Below, one piece after another: positions 17,471 to 26,344 of a stretch of DNA of 46,341 nt; position 1 is the first letter of the stretch; every line of letters begins with the position of its first letter. The notes below the pieces were generated by a model. It did no database searches. It saw nothing but the letters and a program-made list of their open reading frames with translations, and was not told the origin of the DNA. The position numbers were made by a program, and so were the translations under genes. The stretch comes from an uncultured Acidobacteriia bacterium (GTDB lineage Bacteria; Acidobacteriota; Terriglobia; Bryobacterales; Bryobacteraceae), in NCBI GenBank assembly GCA_903875575.1, contig CAIQWJ010000003.1, positions 1-46,341 of the forward strand, written 5' to 3'.

Positions 17471-18778
17471 ATGGCGAAGCGGATTTGCATTCGGGAAGCG
17501 GCGCAGTATGTGGACCAGACGGTGTCGATACCGGGCTGGCTGTATAACCTGCGGAAGTCCGGCAAGATTGTGTTTCCGATTCTGCGCGACGGGACGGGGC
17601 TGATTCAGTGCGTGGCGCTGAAGAGTTCGCTGCCGGAAGACGTGTTCGAGAGTTTGAAGCATCTGACGCAGGAATCGTCGCTGATTGTGACGGGGCGCAT
17701 TCGCGCGGAAGCCCGGGCGGCGAGCGGCTACGAACTGGATGTGGAAGCGGTCGAGATTTTGCAGAAGGTTTCCGAGGAAGATCCGTATCCGATCACGCCG
17801 AAGGAACATGGCGTTGAGTTCCTGATGGATCACCGGCACCTGTGGCTGCGTTCGCAGCGGCAGAACGCGATTATTCGCGTGCGCCACGAGATCATCACGG
17901 CGGTGCGGAATTATTTCGATTCGCATGGGTTCACGCTGGTGGATACGCCGATCTTCACGCCGGCAGCCTGCGAGGGCACGACGACGTTGTTCGAAGTGAA
18001 TTACTTCGACGATGAGAAGGCTTATCTTTCGCAATCGGGCCAGCTTTACAGCGAGGCGACGGCGATGGCGTTCGGCAAGGTTTATTGCTTTGGACCGACG
18101 TTCCGCGCGGAGAAATCGAAGACGCGACGGCACCTGACGGAATTCTGGATGGTGGAGCCGGAGATGGCGTTCGCCGATCTGGAAGAAGTGAAGCGCGTGG
18201 CGGAAGAGATGGTGGTCTACATTGTGGGCCGCGTGCTGGAGAATCGCAAGGAAGAGCTGAAGGTGCTGGAGCGCGATACGTCGAAGCTGGAAGCCGTCAC
18301 CGGAGGGTTCCCGCGGCTGAGCTACGACGATGCGATCAAGAATCTGCAGGAGCATGGTTCGGAGATTCAGTGGGGCAGCGATCTGGGTGGCGGGGACGAG
18401 ACGATTCTCACGCAGCAATTCGCGCAGCCCATTATGGTGGATCGTTTCCCAACCGCGATTAAGGCGTTCTATATGCAACCGGACCCCGAGCGGCCGGAAG
18501 TTGCCATGGGTGTGGACGTCTTGGCACCCGAAGGTTACGGCGAGATTATCGGCGGCGGCCAGCGTATTCACGATCCGGAGCTGCTGCTGCGGCGCATTGA
18601 CGAGCACGGGCTGCCGCGCGAGGCGTTCAACTGGTATATCGATCTGAGGAAGTACGGCACGGTGCCGCACGGCGGTTTCGGAATGGGGATTGAACGCTGT
18701 GTGGCGTGGATCTGCGGCCTGGAGCACGTGCGCGAGACCATTGCGTTCCCGCGCATGCTGTATCGTCTTCGCCCGTGA
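17471..18778 (+). CDS. asnS: Asparaginyl-tRNA synthetase
   Basis: Class IIb aminoacyl-tRNA synthetase that charges tRNA-Asn. An OB-fold anticodon-binding domain lies at about 5-105 and the catalytic core follows. Motif 2 is in [16 protein letters not shown] (about residues 212-227), motif 3 in [15 protein letters not shown], and the [11 protein letters not shown] loop is typical. The [21 protein letters not shown] form points to AsnRS rather than AspRS, and the length (435) also fits. Having AsnRS means direct Asn-tRNA formation is possible here, independent of GatCAB. It begins 3 bases after the TIM-barrel stop and its TGA overlaps the GTG start of arginase. Confidence 0.95.
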   Translation: MAKRICIREAAQYVDQTVSIPGWLYNLRKSGKIVFPILRDGTGLIQCVALKSSLPEDVFESLKHLTQESSLIVTGRIRAEARAASGYELDVEAVEILQKVSEEDPYPITPKEHGVEFLMDHRHLWLRSQRQNAIIRVRHEIITAVRNYFDSHGFTLVDTPIFTPAACEGTTTLFEVNYFDDEKAYLSQSGQLYSEATAMAFGKVYCFGPTFRAEKSKTRRHLTEFWMVEPEMAFADLEEVKRVAEEMVVYIVGRVLENRKEELKVLERDTSKLEAVTGGFPRLSYDDAIKNLQEHGSEIQWGSDLGGGDETILTQQFAQPIMVDRFPTAIKAFYMQPDPERPEVAMGVDVLAPEGYGEIIGGGQRIHDPELLLRRIDEHGLPREAFNWYIDLRKYGTVPHGGFGMGIERCVAWICGLEHVRETIAFPRMLYRLRP

Positions 18779-19704
18779 TTTTACCCGCTCACAAATCCCG
18801 CATTGCTGTGATTGGCGCGCCGCTGGACCTGGGGCAGGGGCGTCGTGGCGTTGACATGGGCCCGAGCGCGGTGCGCATGGCGGGGCTGGGCCGCAGGCTG
18901 GCTGCGCTGGGTTACAGCGTGGCGGATCTGGGGAACATCGCGGTGGCGCAGGCGGAGAGTGTGGCCGAGGTGGGTCCGCCCAACGCGAAGTATCTGGCGG
19001 AGATTGCGGCGGCCTGCGAGAGGCTGGGGCGAATGGTTTCGGAAGCCATGGCGGACGGGCAAACGCCCGTGGTGCTGGGCGGCGATCACTCGATTGCGGC
19101 CGGGACTGTGGCCGGGGTTTCGGATTTTCTGCGAAAGACTGACCAGAAGGTTGGGTTGCTCTGGATTGACGCGCACGCCGATATGAACACGCCGGATTCG
19201 AGCCCGAGCGGCAACGTTCACGGGATGCCGCTGGCGTGTTGCGTGGGGCAGGGGCCTGCGGCGCTGGTGGATCTGCTGGGTTTCTCGCCGAAGGTGGAAG
19301 CGGCGAACGTGGCGTTGGTCGGGATTCGCGATGTAGACGAACTCGAGCGCGGCATGATCAAGGGCACGGGCATTCGCGCGTTCACGATGCGCGACATCGA
19401 CGAGCGCGGGATGCGCGACGTGATCAGCGATGCGATGTCGATCGCGTCGGCCGATACCGCGGGGTTTCATCTTTCGCTGGATCTCGATTGGGTGGATCCG
19501 GAATTCGCGCCTGGAGTGGGCACGCCGGTGCGCGGTGGGGCGACGTATCGCGAGGCGCATCTGGCGATGGAAATGATTTGCGATTCGGGCCGTATGCTTT
19601 CGATGGAAGTGGTGGAAGTGAATCCGGTGATCGATCAGTACAATCGCACGGCGGAGTTGGCAGTGGAGCTGATTTTGTCTGCGCTGGGAAAGAAGATTCT
19701 CTGA
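18775..19704 (+). CDS. rocF: Arginase
   Basis: Ureohydrolase hydrolysing arginine to ornithine and urea, a cytoplasmic binuclear manganese enzyme. From the GTG at 18775 (309 aa) the metal ligands are H105 (GGDHS), D132/H134/D136 (DAHAD) and D236/D238 (SLDLDWVDP). The SGNVHGMPL loop after [13 protein letters not shown] is the arginase-type substrate-binding loop, which separates it from agmatinase and formiminoglutamase. The start codon overlaps the asnS stop (GTGA, 4 bases), so translation is probably coupled. Ddl follows after 3 bases. Arginase between a tRNA synthetase and a cell-wall ligase is an unusual neighbourhood. Confidence 0.93.
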   Translation: MILPAHKSRIAVIGAPLDLGQGRRGVDMGPSAVRMAGLGRRLAALGYSVADLGNIAVAQAESVAEVGPPNAKYLAEIAAACERLGRMVSEAMADGQTPVVLGGDHSIAAGTVAGVSDFLRKTDQKVGLLWIDAHADMNTPDSSPSGNVHGMPLACCVGQGPAALVDLLGFSPKVEAANVALVGIRDVDELERGMIKGTGIRAFTMRDIDERGMRDVISDAMSIASADTAGFHLSLDLDWVDPEFAPGVGTPVRGGATYREAHLAMEMICDSGRMLSMEVVEVNPVIDQYNRTAELAVELILSALGKKIL

Positions 19705-19707
19705 GAT

Positions 19708-20691
19708 ATGAAGACACGCGTGGCGGTGGTTTATGGCGGACGGAGCGGGGAGCACGAGATTTCGCTGCTATCGGCTGAGGCTGTGATCGCGGCGATGAGC
19801 CCCGATAAGTATGAGGTCACTCGCTATCTGATCGATAAAGAAGGCCACTGGTCGCCGCGTGCGATTGTGCCGGAGCCGGGTGGGAATCCGGAGATTGATG
19901 TTGTGTTTCCGGTGCTGCATGGGACGTTCGGTGAAGACGGCACGGTGCAGGGGCTGTTTGAGCTGGCGGATCTGCCTTATGTGGGGGCGAACGTGCTGGC
20001 CTCGGCGCTTTCGATGGATAAGGACGTGATGAAGCGCGTGTGCCGGGAGCAGGGTCTGCCGGTGGTGGATTGGATGGTGCTGGAGCGCGATGGCGAGGGG
20101 AGCGCGGCGGCGGATGTGGCGGCGAAACTGCCGTTTCCGATTTTTGTGAAGCCGGCGAATCTTGGGTCGTCTGTGGGGATTTCGAAGGCGCACGATTTGG
20201 CGGAGTTGGAAGCGGCGCTGAAGCTGGCGGCGGAGTACGACCGGAAGATCGTGGTGGAGCGCGGGATTGAAGGGCGCGAGTTTGAGTGCGGTGTGCTGGG
20301 GAATGAGAATCCCGCGGCGTCGGTGCCTTGTGAGGTGCTGCCTTCGCGCGAGTTTTACGATTACGAAGATAAGTATGAGTTGAATCTGGCGAAGACGGTG
20401 TTGCCGCCGGTGCTGCCGGCGGATGAGATTGTAGAGATGCGTCGGCTGGCGGTGGAGTGCTTTAAAGCGGTGGGGTGTTCGGGGTTGGGGCGCGTGGATT
20501 TCCTGCGGGAGACGGCTACCGGGAAGCTGTTTATTAACGAGATCAATACGCTGCCGGGGTTTACGGCGATCAGTATGTATCCGAAGATGTGGGAGTATAC
20601 GGGGATTCCGTACGGGCAGCTGATTGACAGGTTGATTGAACTGGCGATGGAGCGGTTCGAGCAGAAGAAGGCTACTCGGTTTACGCGGTAG
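19708..20691 (+). CDS. ddl: D-alanine-D-alanine ligase
   Basis: ATP-grasp enzyme joining two D-alanines for the peptidoglycan stem peptide. The N-terminal VVYGGRSGEHEISLLSA motif and the central KPANLGSSVGISK loop are characteristic, as is the C-terminal GLGRVDFL ... INEINTLPGFTAISMYPKMW. The 327-residue length fits. It starts 3 bases after arginase and closes the plus-strand run. The ATG has a weak upstream GAGA. The ligand-loop residues look intact, so D-Ala-D-Ala rather than D-Lac is expected, although this is not decisive by eye. Confidence 0.95.
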   Translation: MKTRVAVVYGGRSGEHEISLLSAEAVIAAMSPDKYEVTRYLIDKEGHWSPRAIVPEPGGNPEIDVVFPVLHGTFGEDGTVQGLFELADLPYVGANVLASALSMDKDVMKRVCREQGLPVVDWMVLERDGEGSAAADVAAKLPFPIFVKPANLGSSVGISKAHDLAELEAALKLAAEYDRKIVVERGIEGREFECGVLGNENPAASVPCEVLPSREFYDYEDKYELNLAKTVLPPVLPADEIVEMRRLAVECFKAVGCSGLGRVDFLRETATGKLFINEINTLPGFTAISMYPKMWEYTGIPYGQLIDRLIELAMERFEQKKATRFTR

Positions 20692-20757
20692 CCACGTGAT
20701 CAGAATAGTCAGGACACTGGCAAGCGCACACCGCCCTGCGTTCAACGGACTGGTCAA

Positions 20758-21078
20758 CTAAAAGCACTTTTGGAACTCGGCGCGGACCTTCTGATCGAGT
20801 TCAGAGAAGGGGAACCCGACAGTTTCACCGGGGAAAAGATCACGGACCGTCAGTGCCTGATTCGCCAACCCCAATTTCGCTTCTTTGCCATTGCTGAGAA
20901 GCACCGACGCGTGCCCCGTCTGCACTGCGCCGCCGTTCCCCATCGACTCCTTGCCTTCGATTGAGAATTCGACGGGCTCATTCCCGTCTACCGACGCGGT
21001 CATCGTACGTCCGGTCTGGGGTTGTGGCGACCACGTCAACTGCATTTCACCAGCGCCCGTCGAAGGGCTGCAGGCCAT
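20758..21078 (-). CDS. Hypothetical protein, probably N-terminally truncated
   Basis: The listed ATG gives 106 residues, but the same frame is coding-like further upstream (through VPVYRLKM) back to an in-frame TAA at 21124-21126, with no start codon between. This suggests a gene that lost its 5' end, or one using an unusual start. The protein has no signal peptide or membrane segment as read; it has a GGAVQTGHASVLLSNGKEAKLGL stretch and a C-terminal cysteine. Family not recognised. It is separated by 69 bases from the TIM-barrel gene on the same strand. Confidence 0.5.
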   Translation of the reverse strand: MACSPSTGAGEMQLTWSPQPQTGRTMTASVDGNEPVEFSIEGKESMGNGGAVQTGHASVLLSNGKEAKLGLANQALTVRDLFPGETVGFPFSELDQKVRAEFQKCF

Positions 21079-21147
21079 CTTCAGCCGGTAAACAGGGACG
21101 TCCGTCGAGCCCTCGCTCCACTTTTATGTGGCGCACCCGATCGAGAT

Positions 21148-22062
21148 CTATCCTGCCAGGATGCCTTTGCAGTATTCCACGAGATTGCGGATTTCTTTCA
21201 CGTTGTCCATTTCCGGCGTGAACCCGTAGCCGCGTTCGATCATCGGCACGAAGGTGAATTTCTCGGCCTTCATCATGAGCAGGATTTCTTTGATTGGCAT
21301 CTGGCCCTGGCCGAAGGGCACGTAGGCGGCCGGCGGAGGAGTAGTGCGCCGGTCGTGCGTGTGCAGGGTCGTCATGCGGTCTTTCATTTCGCGCAGGAAT
21401 GCGAGGGGGTCGGGCCCCCAGTTGGCGCACTGGCCGAGGTCGGGGTTGACGCCGAAGTTTGGGGCGAGTGCGGTGACTTTGCGCCAGCTATCTCCCGTGC
21501 CGATGGAATTCGGATTGGGCGCGCCCTGTGTGGGATGAAAGCCTACGCGCAGTTTGTACTTCGCCGAGGGCGCGATCAGCCGTTCCGCCACGTTCAGAGG
21601 TGTGACCACGTTCACGACGCCGACGCCGAGGGTTTGCGCCATCTGGAAGACGCGGTCAATTTCGGCTTCGGTGAAAGTGTCGTCGATCGTGATCCAGTAG
21701 GAATAGAGGTGGATGCCCGCGTCTTCCACCTTCTTTTTCACGGCCTGAAGTTCGCTGAGTGGCGCGGTGAGACGCCACTGGCGAAGGGCTTCGCGCTGTT
21801 CGGGGTTCATGCCGCCGCGGCCGCCGCTGGAAACGCCGGGTTCGACGAACCAGTTTTCCAGTTCCAGTTCGCCGAGCGGCAGCGACGCCACCTGGGTCAG
21901 CATTTCATCGAGCTTCACGTGGCGGTAGCTGTAAGAACCGATGCCGAGGCGCACGCCGCCGAAGACGGAGTTGATGGCGGCGGAGCTTTGAGTCGCCGTG
22001 GCGAGGGGCAGCGCGGCGGCTGCGAGTTTGCCGAAGGTTCTGCGAGTGAAGTGGGTCGTCAT
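21148..22062 (-). CDS. Tat-exported xylose-isomerase-like TIM-barrel protein
   Basis: 304 residues from the ATG giving MTTHFTRRTFGKLAAAALPL, a twin-arginine signal (RRTFGK) with a short hydrophobic stretch ending about residue 30; longer upstream frames are spurious. The mature part is a TIM-barrel sugar-phosphate isomerase/epimerase-like domain with VNVVTPLN, GFHPTQG, NPDLGQC, LHTHDRRT and PMIERGYG as candidate active-site segments. Export puts it in the periplasm, a common arrangement for Acidobacterial and Planctomycete carbohydrate-processing proteins. It starts 5 bases after the stop of the NAGPA-like gene, forming an operon with it and probably the MFS transporter. Confidence 0.83.
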   Translation of the reverse strand: MTTHFTRRTFGKLAAAALPLATATQSSAAINSVFGGVRLGIGSYSYRHVKLDEMLTQVASLPLGELELENWFVEPGVSSGGRGGMNPEQREALRQWRLTAPLSELQAVKKKVEDAGIHLYSYWITIDDTFTEAEIDRVFQMAQTLGVGVVNVVTPLNVAERLIAPSAKYKLRVGFHPTQGAPNPNSIGTGDSWRKVTALAPNFGVNPDLGQCANWGPDPLAFLREMKDRMTTLHTHDRRTTPPPAAYVPFGQGQMPIKEILLMMKAEKFTFVPMIERGYGFTPEMDNVKEIRNLVEYCKGILAG

Positions 22063-22067
22063 AGGTG

Positions 22068-23057
22068 TTAGAGAACGGAGTACGAGACGCTGCCACCGGG
22101 TAGGTCGTGCGTGACGGGGCCTTTGAGGCGGAAGGCGATGGCTGAAGTTCCCGGCGGGCGGTAGTCGATGGTCGGCGAGACCAGGCCGCCGCGGTATTGA
22201 TTGAGCCACCAGGCCCAGCAGGCGACGCTGCCGCCGTTATCGAGAATGATGCCGTCATCGGCACCGGCGTCGCGGAGGGCGGCACCGATTTCCTCGACCG
22301 TGCCTTCGCGCTGGACGATGAACAGGGCTTCGCGCGAGAAGCCGATCGCGTTGTGATAGTAACGGGCGCGCGGGACGCCCCAGTCGCGCCAGGCGCGCAG
22401 AACGTTTTCGCGAAAGAGGGCGGGGTAGCCGCGGTAGCTTTCGTTGCGGACGCGGACGCCGTGTTCCTTGTGGTGGTCGAAAGCCAGGACGTGGCGGATA
22501 TCGTAAAACTGGCCAGCGATGTCTTCGACGGGAGTCAGGATGCCGGCGCGGAGGATGCGCTGGCCGAAAGTGGCCCATTCGATTTCGTCGCTGAGATCGC
22601 GGCCATCGGTGCCGTGAACGCTTTGCGTGTCGAAATTGAAACGGAGATCTTCGATGGAGAGGGTGGTGTTGCGCCAGGCGGTGAGGCAGGAGTACGCCGG
22701 GTAGCTGCAGGGGTCTTCCATGACGTGGAAGATGGGCTGTGTGGCGGTGCGCTGCCAGGCGATGTTGCCGTGGTTGGTGCCAAGGTTGCGATTGCTGATC
22801 GCAATGGCGCGGCATTGGGGTTCGCCAGTCGCGTTGAGAACGCCGAGCAGGCGCAGGTGCTCTTCAATGGGGACCTTGGATTCGCAGAGGCCCCCGGCTT
22901 CGGCGGGCGTGGCTTCGCGATGGCGGGGTATGCCGGGCAACGCCATCAGACGCTGCCGGTGAGCGACGCTGAGCAATGCGGAATCGATCTCCGCGCGCTC
23001 CAGCCGGAGGGTCAGGTCATTGCGCAGACCTTCCAGACGATTGATTTCCAGCCTCAT
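22068..23057 (-). CDS. NAGPA-like (phosphodiester glycosidase domain) protein, putative
   Basis: 329 residues, no signal peptide obvious. The C-terminal part (about 230-300) reads HNAIGFSREALFIVQREG, then EEIGAALRDAGADDGIILDNGGS, which follows the NAGPA domain plan: Ala-Ile-Gly strand, a glutamate-containing helix, and the Leu-Asp-Gly-Gly-Ser loop. In that family this domain cleaves N-acetylglucosamine or other phosphodiester-linked sugars. The N-terminal ~60 residues look charged and coil-forming. The assignment rests on motif resemblance only. It lies between the Tat TIM-barrel protein (5 bases) and the MFS gene (15 bases) in the same direction. Confidence 0.55.
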   Translation of the reverse strand: MRLEINRLEGLRNDLTLRLERAEIDSALLSVAHRQRLMALPGIPRHREATPAEAGGLCESKVPIEEHLRLLGVLNATGEPQCRAIAISNRNLGTNHGNIAWQRTATQPIFHVMEDPCSYPAYSCLTAWRNTTLSIEDLRFNFDTQSVHGTDGRDLSDEIEWATFGQRILRAGILTPVEDIAGQFYDIRHVLAFDHHKEHGVRVRNESYRGYPALFRENVLRAWRDWGVPRARYYHNAIGFSREALFIVQREGTVEEIGAALRDAGADDGIILDNGGSVACWAWWLNQYRGGLVSPTIDYRPPGTSAIAFRLKGPVTHDLPGGSVSYSVL

Positions 23058-23072
23058 GGATAGTGACTGCGA

Positions 23073-24308
23073 TTATACAGCGATCGGTTCCGGCTCGATG
23101 CGGCGCAGGACGAAGAAGACGCTGGCCATGGCGAGCAGCGGCAGCGTTCCGGCGGCAATGAAGACGGGAGTGTACGAGTAGTGATCGACGATGACGCCGG
23201 TGGCGAGGACTGCGATCAGAGTGGCGGCGCTGTCGCCAAAACCAGCCAGACCATTGACGCGTCCGGCGACGTTGGCGGGGAAGGTGTCGCCAACCGTTGC
23301 GATGTAGGTAGCGGCCACCCACTGGTTGCCGAAGAGCACCAGCGAGATCAGGCCGAGCGCCATCGGGATGCTGGGCGCGAGCGGCACGGCGGCGCTGAGT
23401 GCGGAGAGCAGGAACGCGCAGGTGAAGCCGACTTTGCGGGCTTTATCGATGGAGCCGAAACGGCGGACCAGGCGGTCTGAAATGAAGCCGCCGGCAACGT
23501 TTCCGGTTGCACCCGCGAGATAAGGCAGCCAGGCGAGGGTGCCAATGAGGGCCAGAGGCATTTTGCGTTCGGACTTCAGGTACTGCGGGAGCCAAACCCA
23601 GTAGAAAGTGGTCAGCGGGCCGGAGCAGCACCGGACAAGGAATAACCCGACGACTTTGCGGTTCTGGAGGAGTTTGGCAAAACTGATGGTGGGGCCGGCC
23701 TTCTGTCCGGTGGCCGCCTGACTCTGCTGTTTGCCCGGATAGGTGAGGAACCACGGGATCAGCCAGACCAGACCGACGACGGCGGGGATGACGAAAGCCA
23801 TTTCGAGACCAGCGACGTGGGCGAGGTAAACCACGAGCGGTGGTGCGATGACCGAGCCGAGCTGCGCACCCGCATTGAAGACGCCACCCGCGGAGGATCG
23901 GGTTTCCGCGGGGAAGAGTCCGGCCACGGCTTTGATACCGGCACCGTAGTTGCCGCACTGCGCCATCCCCATGAAGAAGCGGATGATGATGAACGCGGTC
24001 AGGCTGGCGGCGAGCGCGTGGCCCGCGCCCAGGGCGGACCAGAGGACGAGGAGTGTCGCGAGGCCGGCGCGGGTTCCGGCGGCGTCGAGAAACATGCCAG
24101 CCGGCACCTGTCCCGACATCATGCCGACCTGGAAGGCCGCGGCGATCCACGAGAACTGCGTTGCCGTCCAGTGAAAGTTGGTGCGCAGGGTGGGGCCAAG
24201 GAAGTTGAGGACCTGCCGGTCCACCAGATTGATGGCGATGGAGGCCGAGAGAAGGCCGGCGAGAAGCCAGCGTTTATTGGAGGAGATTCCGTTGTCGGCA
24301 GGGGTCAT
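23073..24308 (-). CDS. MFS transporter, anion:cation symporter (hexuronate/sugar-acid) type
   Basis: 411-residue polytopic membrane protein with the 12-helix layout of the major facilitator superfamily. The INLVDRQVLNFLGP start, GTRAGLATLL loop and GNYGAGIKAVAGLFP are in the ACS-family (ExuT/GudP-like) style, used for hexuronates, glucarate, or tartrate-type acids. The cytoplasmic loop near 205-225 is Gln/Ala-rich. It is head-to-head with the isopropylmalate/tartrate-type dehydrogenase gene (about 60 bases apart) and leads into the NAGPA-like and TIM-barrel genes, which supports a carbohydrate or sugar-acid uptake role. Substrate is not certain. Confidence 0.85.
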   Translation of the reverse strand: MTPADNGISSNKRWLLAGLLSASIAINLVDRQVLNFLGPTLRTNFHWTATQFSWIAAAFQVGMMSGQVPAGMFLDAAGTRAGLATLLVLWSALGAGHALAASLTAFIIIRFFMGMAQCGNYGAGIKAVAGLFPAETRSSAGGVFNAGAQLGSVIAPPLVVYLAHVAGLEMAFVIPAVVGLVWLIPWFLTYPGKQQSQAATGQKAGPTISFAKLLQNRKVVGLFLVRCCSGPLTTFYWVWLPQYLKSERKMPLALIGTLAWLPYLAGATGNVAGGFISDRLVRRFGSIDKARKVGFTCAFLLSALSAAVPLAPSIPMALGLISLVLFGNQWVAATYIATVGDTFPANVAGRVNGLAGFGDSAATLIAVLATGVIVDHYSYTPVFIAAGTLPLLAMASVFFVLRRIEPEPIAV

Positions 24309-24369
24309 GGGATGTAGGATGGAGCGTTAAGCAGTATATCGTGTTTAGCGGCTTTGGTGTGTGCAAAAA

Positions 24370-25491
24370 ATGACGACTCAGACGATGAAGATTGCGGTGC
24401 TGCCGGGCGACGGCATCGGACCGGAAGTAATGGCGGCGGCACTCGAGTTACTGCATGTGGTTCGCGCAGCCTGTGGCGGGCCGGTACTTCAATTTGACAC
24501 CCGTGACGCGGGGGCGCAGTTCTACGCTCGCAGCGGGGTCGCGCTGCCGGAGGCGACGGTGGAGGCGTGTCGGCAGGCCGACGCGATGCTGTTTGGCGCG
24601 ATGGGCTGGCCGGATATCCGCAATGCCGATGGCACCGAGATTATGCCGCAACTGGAACTGCGGATGGAGTTCAGTTTGTATGCGGGAGTCAGGCCGATTC
24701 GCTGGTTTCCTGGGGTTCCGATGGTGCTGGCCGATGAGCGGGCTCGGGCGATTGATTTCGTGCTGATTCGGGAGCAGACGGAGGGGCTGTTTTACTCGCG
24801 TGGGCGCGGGAGGATGGTGGGCGATAGCGAAGCTTATGACACGATGCAGATTACTCGCGCGGGCACTGCCAGGGTGAGTGAATTTGCTTTCCGGCTGGCG
24901 GAGCGGCGCCGGGCGCGGCGGGCTGCGGCGGGACTGCATTCGCTGGTGACGTGCGTGGATAAGGCGAACGTGTTCTTGTCGATGGCGTTTTTCCGGCGGG
25001 TGTTCGATGAGGTGGCAGCGCGGCACCCGGAAATTGCGGCGGATCATTTTCTGGTGGATGCGATGGCGATGACGATGCTGAAGCGGCCGTGGGATCTGGA
25101 CGTCATGGTGATGGAGAACATGTACGGGGACATTCTTTCGGACATGGGAGCGGGGCTGATCGGTGGATTGGGGATGGCGCCGTCGGGCGATATTGGAGAT
25201 GACCACGGGTTGTTTCAGCCGGTGCATGGGTCGGCACCGGATATTGCGGGGCAGGGGAGGGCGAACCCCTGTGCGATGTTTTTGTCGGCGGCGATGATGC
25301 TGGACTGGCTGGCGGATCGGCATGGGGAGCCTCGGTTGGAAGTGGGGGCTCGGGTGATTGAGAGCGCGGTGGAGATGGCGCTCACCAGCGGGAGCGTGGT
25401 GCCGATGGAGTATGGGGGCGATGCGGGGACGAGGGCGGTCACGGAGGCAGTGATTGGGGCCGTGCCGGGGGCGTTGCGACGGTTGGGATAG
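24370..25491 (+). CDS. Isocitrate/isopropylmalate dehydrogenase-family enzyme (tartrate or beta-isopropylmalate type)
   Basis: NAD-linked beta-decarboxylating dehydrogenase. The N-terminus MKIAVLPGDGIGPEVM and the signature NMYGDILSDMGAGLIGGLGM followed by FQPVHGSAPDIAGQG match the family. A YSRGRGR-type substrate loop is present. The protein is not the usual leuB context (no leuCD), and its location opposite an ACS-type transporter suggests tartrate/malate-type dehydrogenase; LeuB-like activity cannot be excluded. Starts at 24361 (GTG), 24370 (ATG) and 24385 (ATG) are all possible. I used 24370 because MTTQTMKIAV is a normal leader; no ribosome site decides. It converges on the next minus-strand gene with a 4-base gap. 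Confidence 0.85.
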   Translation: MTTQTMKIAVLPGDGIGPEVMAAALELLHVVRAACGGPVLQFDTRDAGAQFYARSGVALPEATVEACRQADAMLFGAMGWPDIRNADGTEIMPQLELRMEFSLYAGVRPIRWFPGVPMVLADERARAIDFVLIREQTEGLFYSRGRGRMVGDSEAYDTMQITRAGTARVSEFAFRLAERRRARRAAAGLHSLVTCVDKANVFLSMAFFRRVFDEVAARHPEIAADHFLVDAMAMTMLKRPWDLDVMVMENMYGDILSDMGAGLIGGLGMAPSGDIGDDHGLFQPVHGSAPDIAGQGRANPCAMFLSAAMMLDWLADRHGEPRLEVGARVIESAVEMALTSGSVVPMEYGGDAGTRAVTEAVIGAVPGALRRLG

Positions 25492-25495
25492 GCGG

Positions 25496-25903
25496 TTAGA
25501 GCGCTTTCATGCGGTTGTTGCGCGGGTTGTGTTCCAGTTCGGCGAGGCCGAGTTTTTCGAGGACGGGCGGGACGTACATGGCAAAGCGACCACGAAGGCC
25601 CTTCTTGAGGCCGTACCAGCCGCCGACAGGGTTGTCGGTGGAGCGTGCCCAGGCTTCCACTGTGCCTTCGGCAGCGGGCCTTTGCTCATCAGCACTGCCG
25701 AGTAACTGCCAATCGCCATGTGTTTTGAGCATGGCGTGCAGGTCGTCAATGCAGCGCAGTTGGTAACGCAATTCGGTCTTGCCGACTTTCACAGCCAGGG
25801 CTGGCGGTTCGAGTGTGGTGTCACGCCACGCCTCGTATTCGGAGCCGCTCGGGGTGGCGAGATTCCAGGGATGTTCGCGGGTGCCTTCGGTGGTTTTGCT
25901 CAT
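25496..25903 (-). CDS. Conserved hypothetical protein
   Basis: 135 residues, soluble, no signal. It has a distinctive conserved-looking pattern: REHPWNLATPSGSEYE, IDDLHAMLKTHGDWQLLGSADEQ and NPVGGWYGLKKGLRGRF, ending in EHNPRNNRMKAL. I recall this pattern from an uncharacterised family found near SRPBCC proteins but cannot name it. Its ATG overlaps the stop of the upstream SRPBCC gene (ATGA, 4 bases), so the two are translated together. It is the last gene of the ArsR-SRPBCC operon. Confidence 0.75.
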   Translation of the reverse strand: MSKTTEGTREHPWNLATPSGSEYEAWRDTTLEPPALAVKVGKTELRYQLRCIDDLHAMLKTHGDWQLLGSADEQRPAAEGTVEAWARSTDNPVGGWYGLKKGLRGRFAMYVPPVLEKLGLAELEHNPRNNRMKAL

Positions 25904-26322
25904 AGAGTTTCGGCCTGTTTTTTCAGATCTGCGGCGAATTGGTCGAAGGCTGGCTGGAGATCCGGAATCGAGCGTTCGATCAGCGGCGAGAGAAGACCGC
26001 TGAAGGTTTCGCGCATATCGAAGTCAGTAGTGCCGTTGGCGTTTTGCTTCAGCGTGAATGTCCGCTGACCACGGAAGAGGCCGAGCGGCATGCCGCCGGT
26101 CCAGACCATGGTGCGGGGCGGAACGAATTCGGTGACCTTCACGGGAAAGGCGCGGCCGGGGTTGAGCCGCGGGCGAACGGTGACCGTTTCACTCGGGGCG
26201 ATGCGGCCCTCGATGCTTTCGACCGTGGTGTTCCATGTGGTGTACTGTGATGCCTCGGTGAGCAGCTGCCAGATTCTTTCGGCGGGTGCGTGGATCAGCG
26301 TCGAGGTCTGAAAAGACTTCAT
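25900..26322 (-). CDS. SRPBCC (START-like) domain protein
   Basis: 140 residues starting at MKSFQTSTLIHAPAERIW; longer frames are artefacts. It is a polyketide-cyclase/START-like hydrophobic pocket protein: IHAPAERIWQLLTEASQYTTWN at the start, NGTTDFDMRETFSG in the middle and a C-terminal helix LQPAFDQFAADLKKQAET. Members bind hydrophobic ligands and are often paired with ArsR regulators. It follows the other SRPBCC gene by 22 bases and overlaps the next gene by 4 bases. Confidence 0.88.
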   Translation of the reverse strand: MKSFQTSTLIHAPAERIWQLLTEASQYTTWNTTVESIEGRIAPSETVTVRPRLNPGRAFPVKVTEFVPPRTMVWTGGMPLGLFRGQRTFTLKQNANGTTDFDMRETFSGLLSPLIERSIPDLQPAFDQFAADLKKQAETL

Positions 26323-26344
26323 GCGGGAGATGGTAACACGGAAG

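Noticed and set aside
17129-18727. 532-residue minus-strand frame opposite asnS
   Set aside because: Arg/His/Leu-rich shadow of a gene whose product is unmistakable.
24361-25491. leuB as the name of the dehydrogenase
   Set aside because: The family signature is present, but there is no leucine operon around it and an ACS-type transporter is opposite; the exact substrate is open, so no symbol was given.
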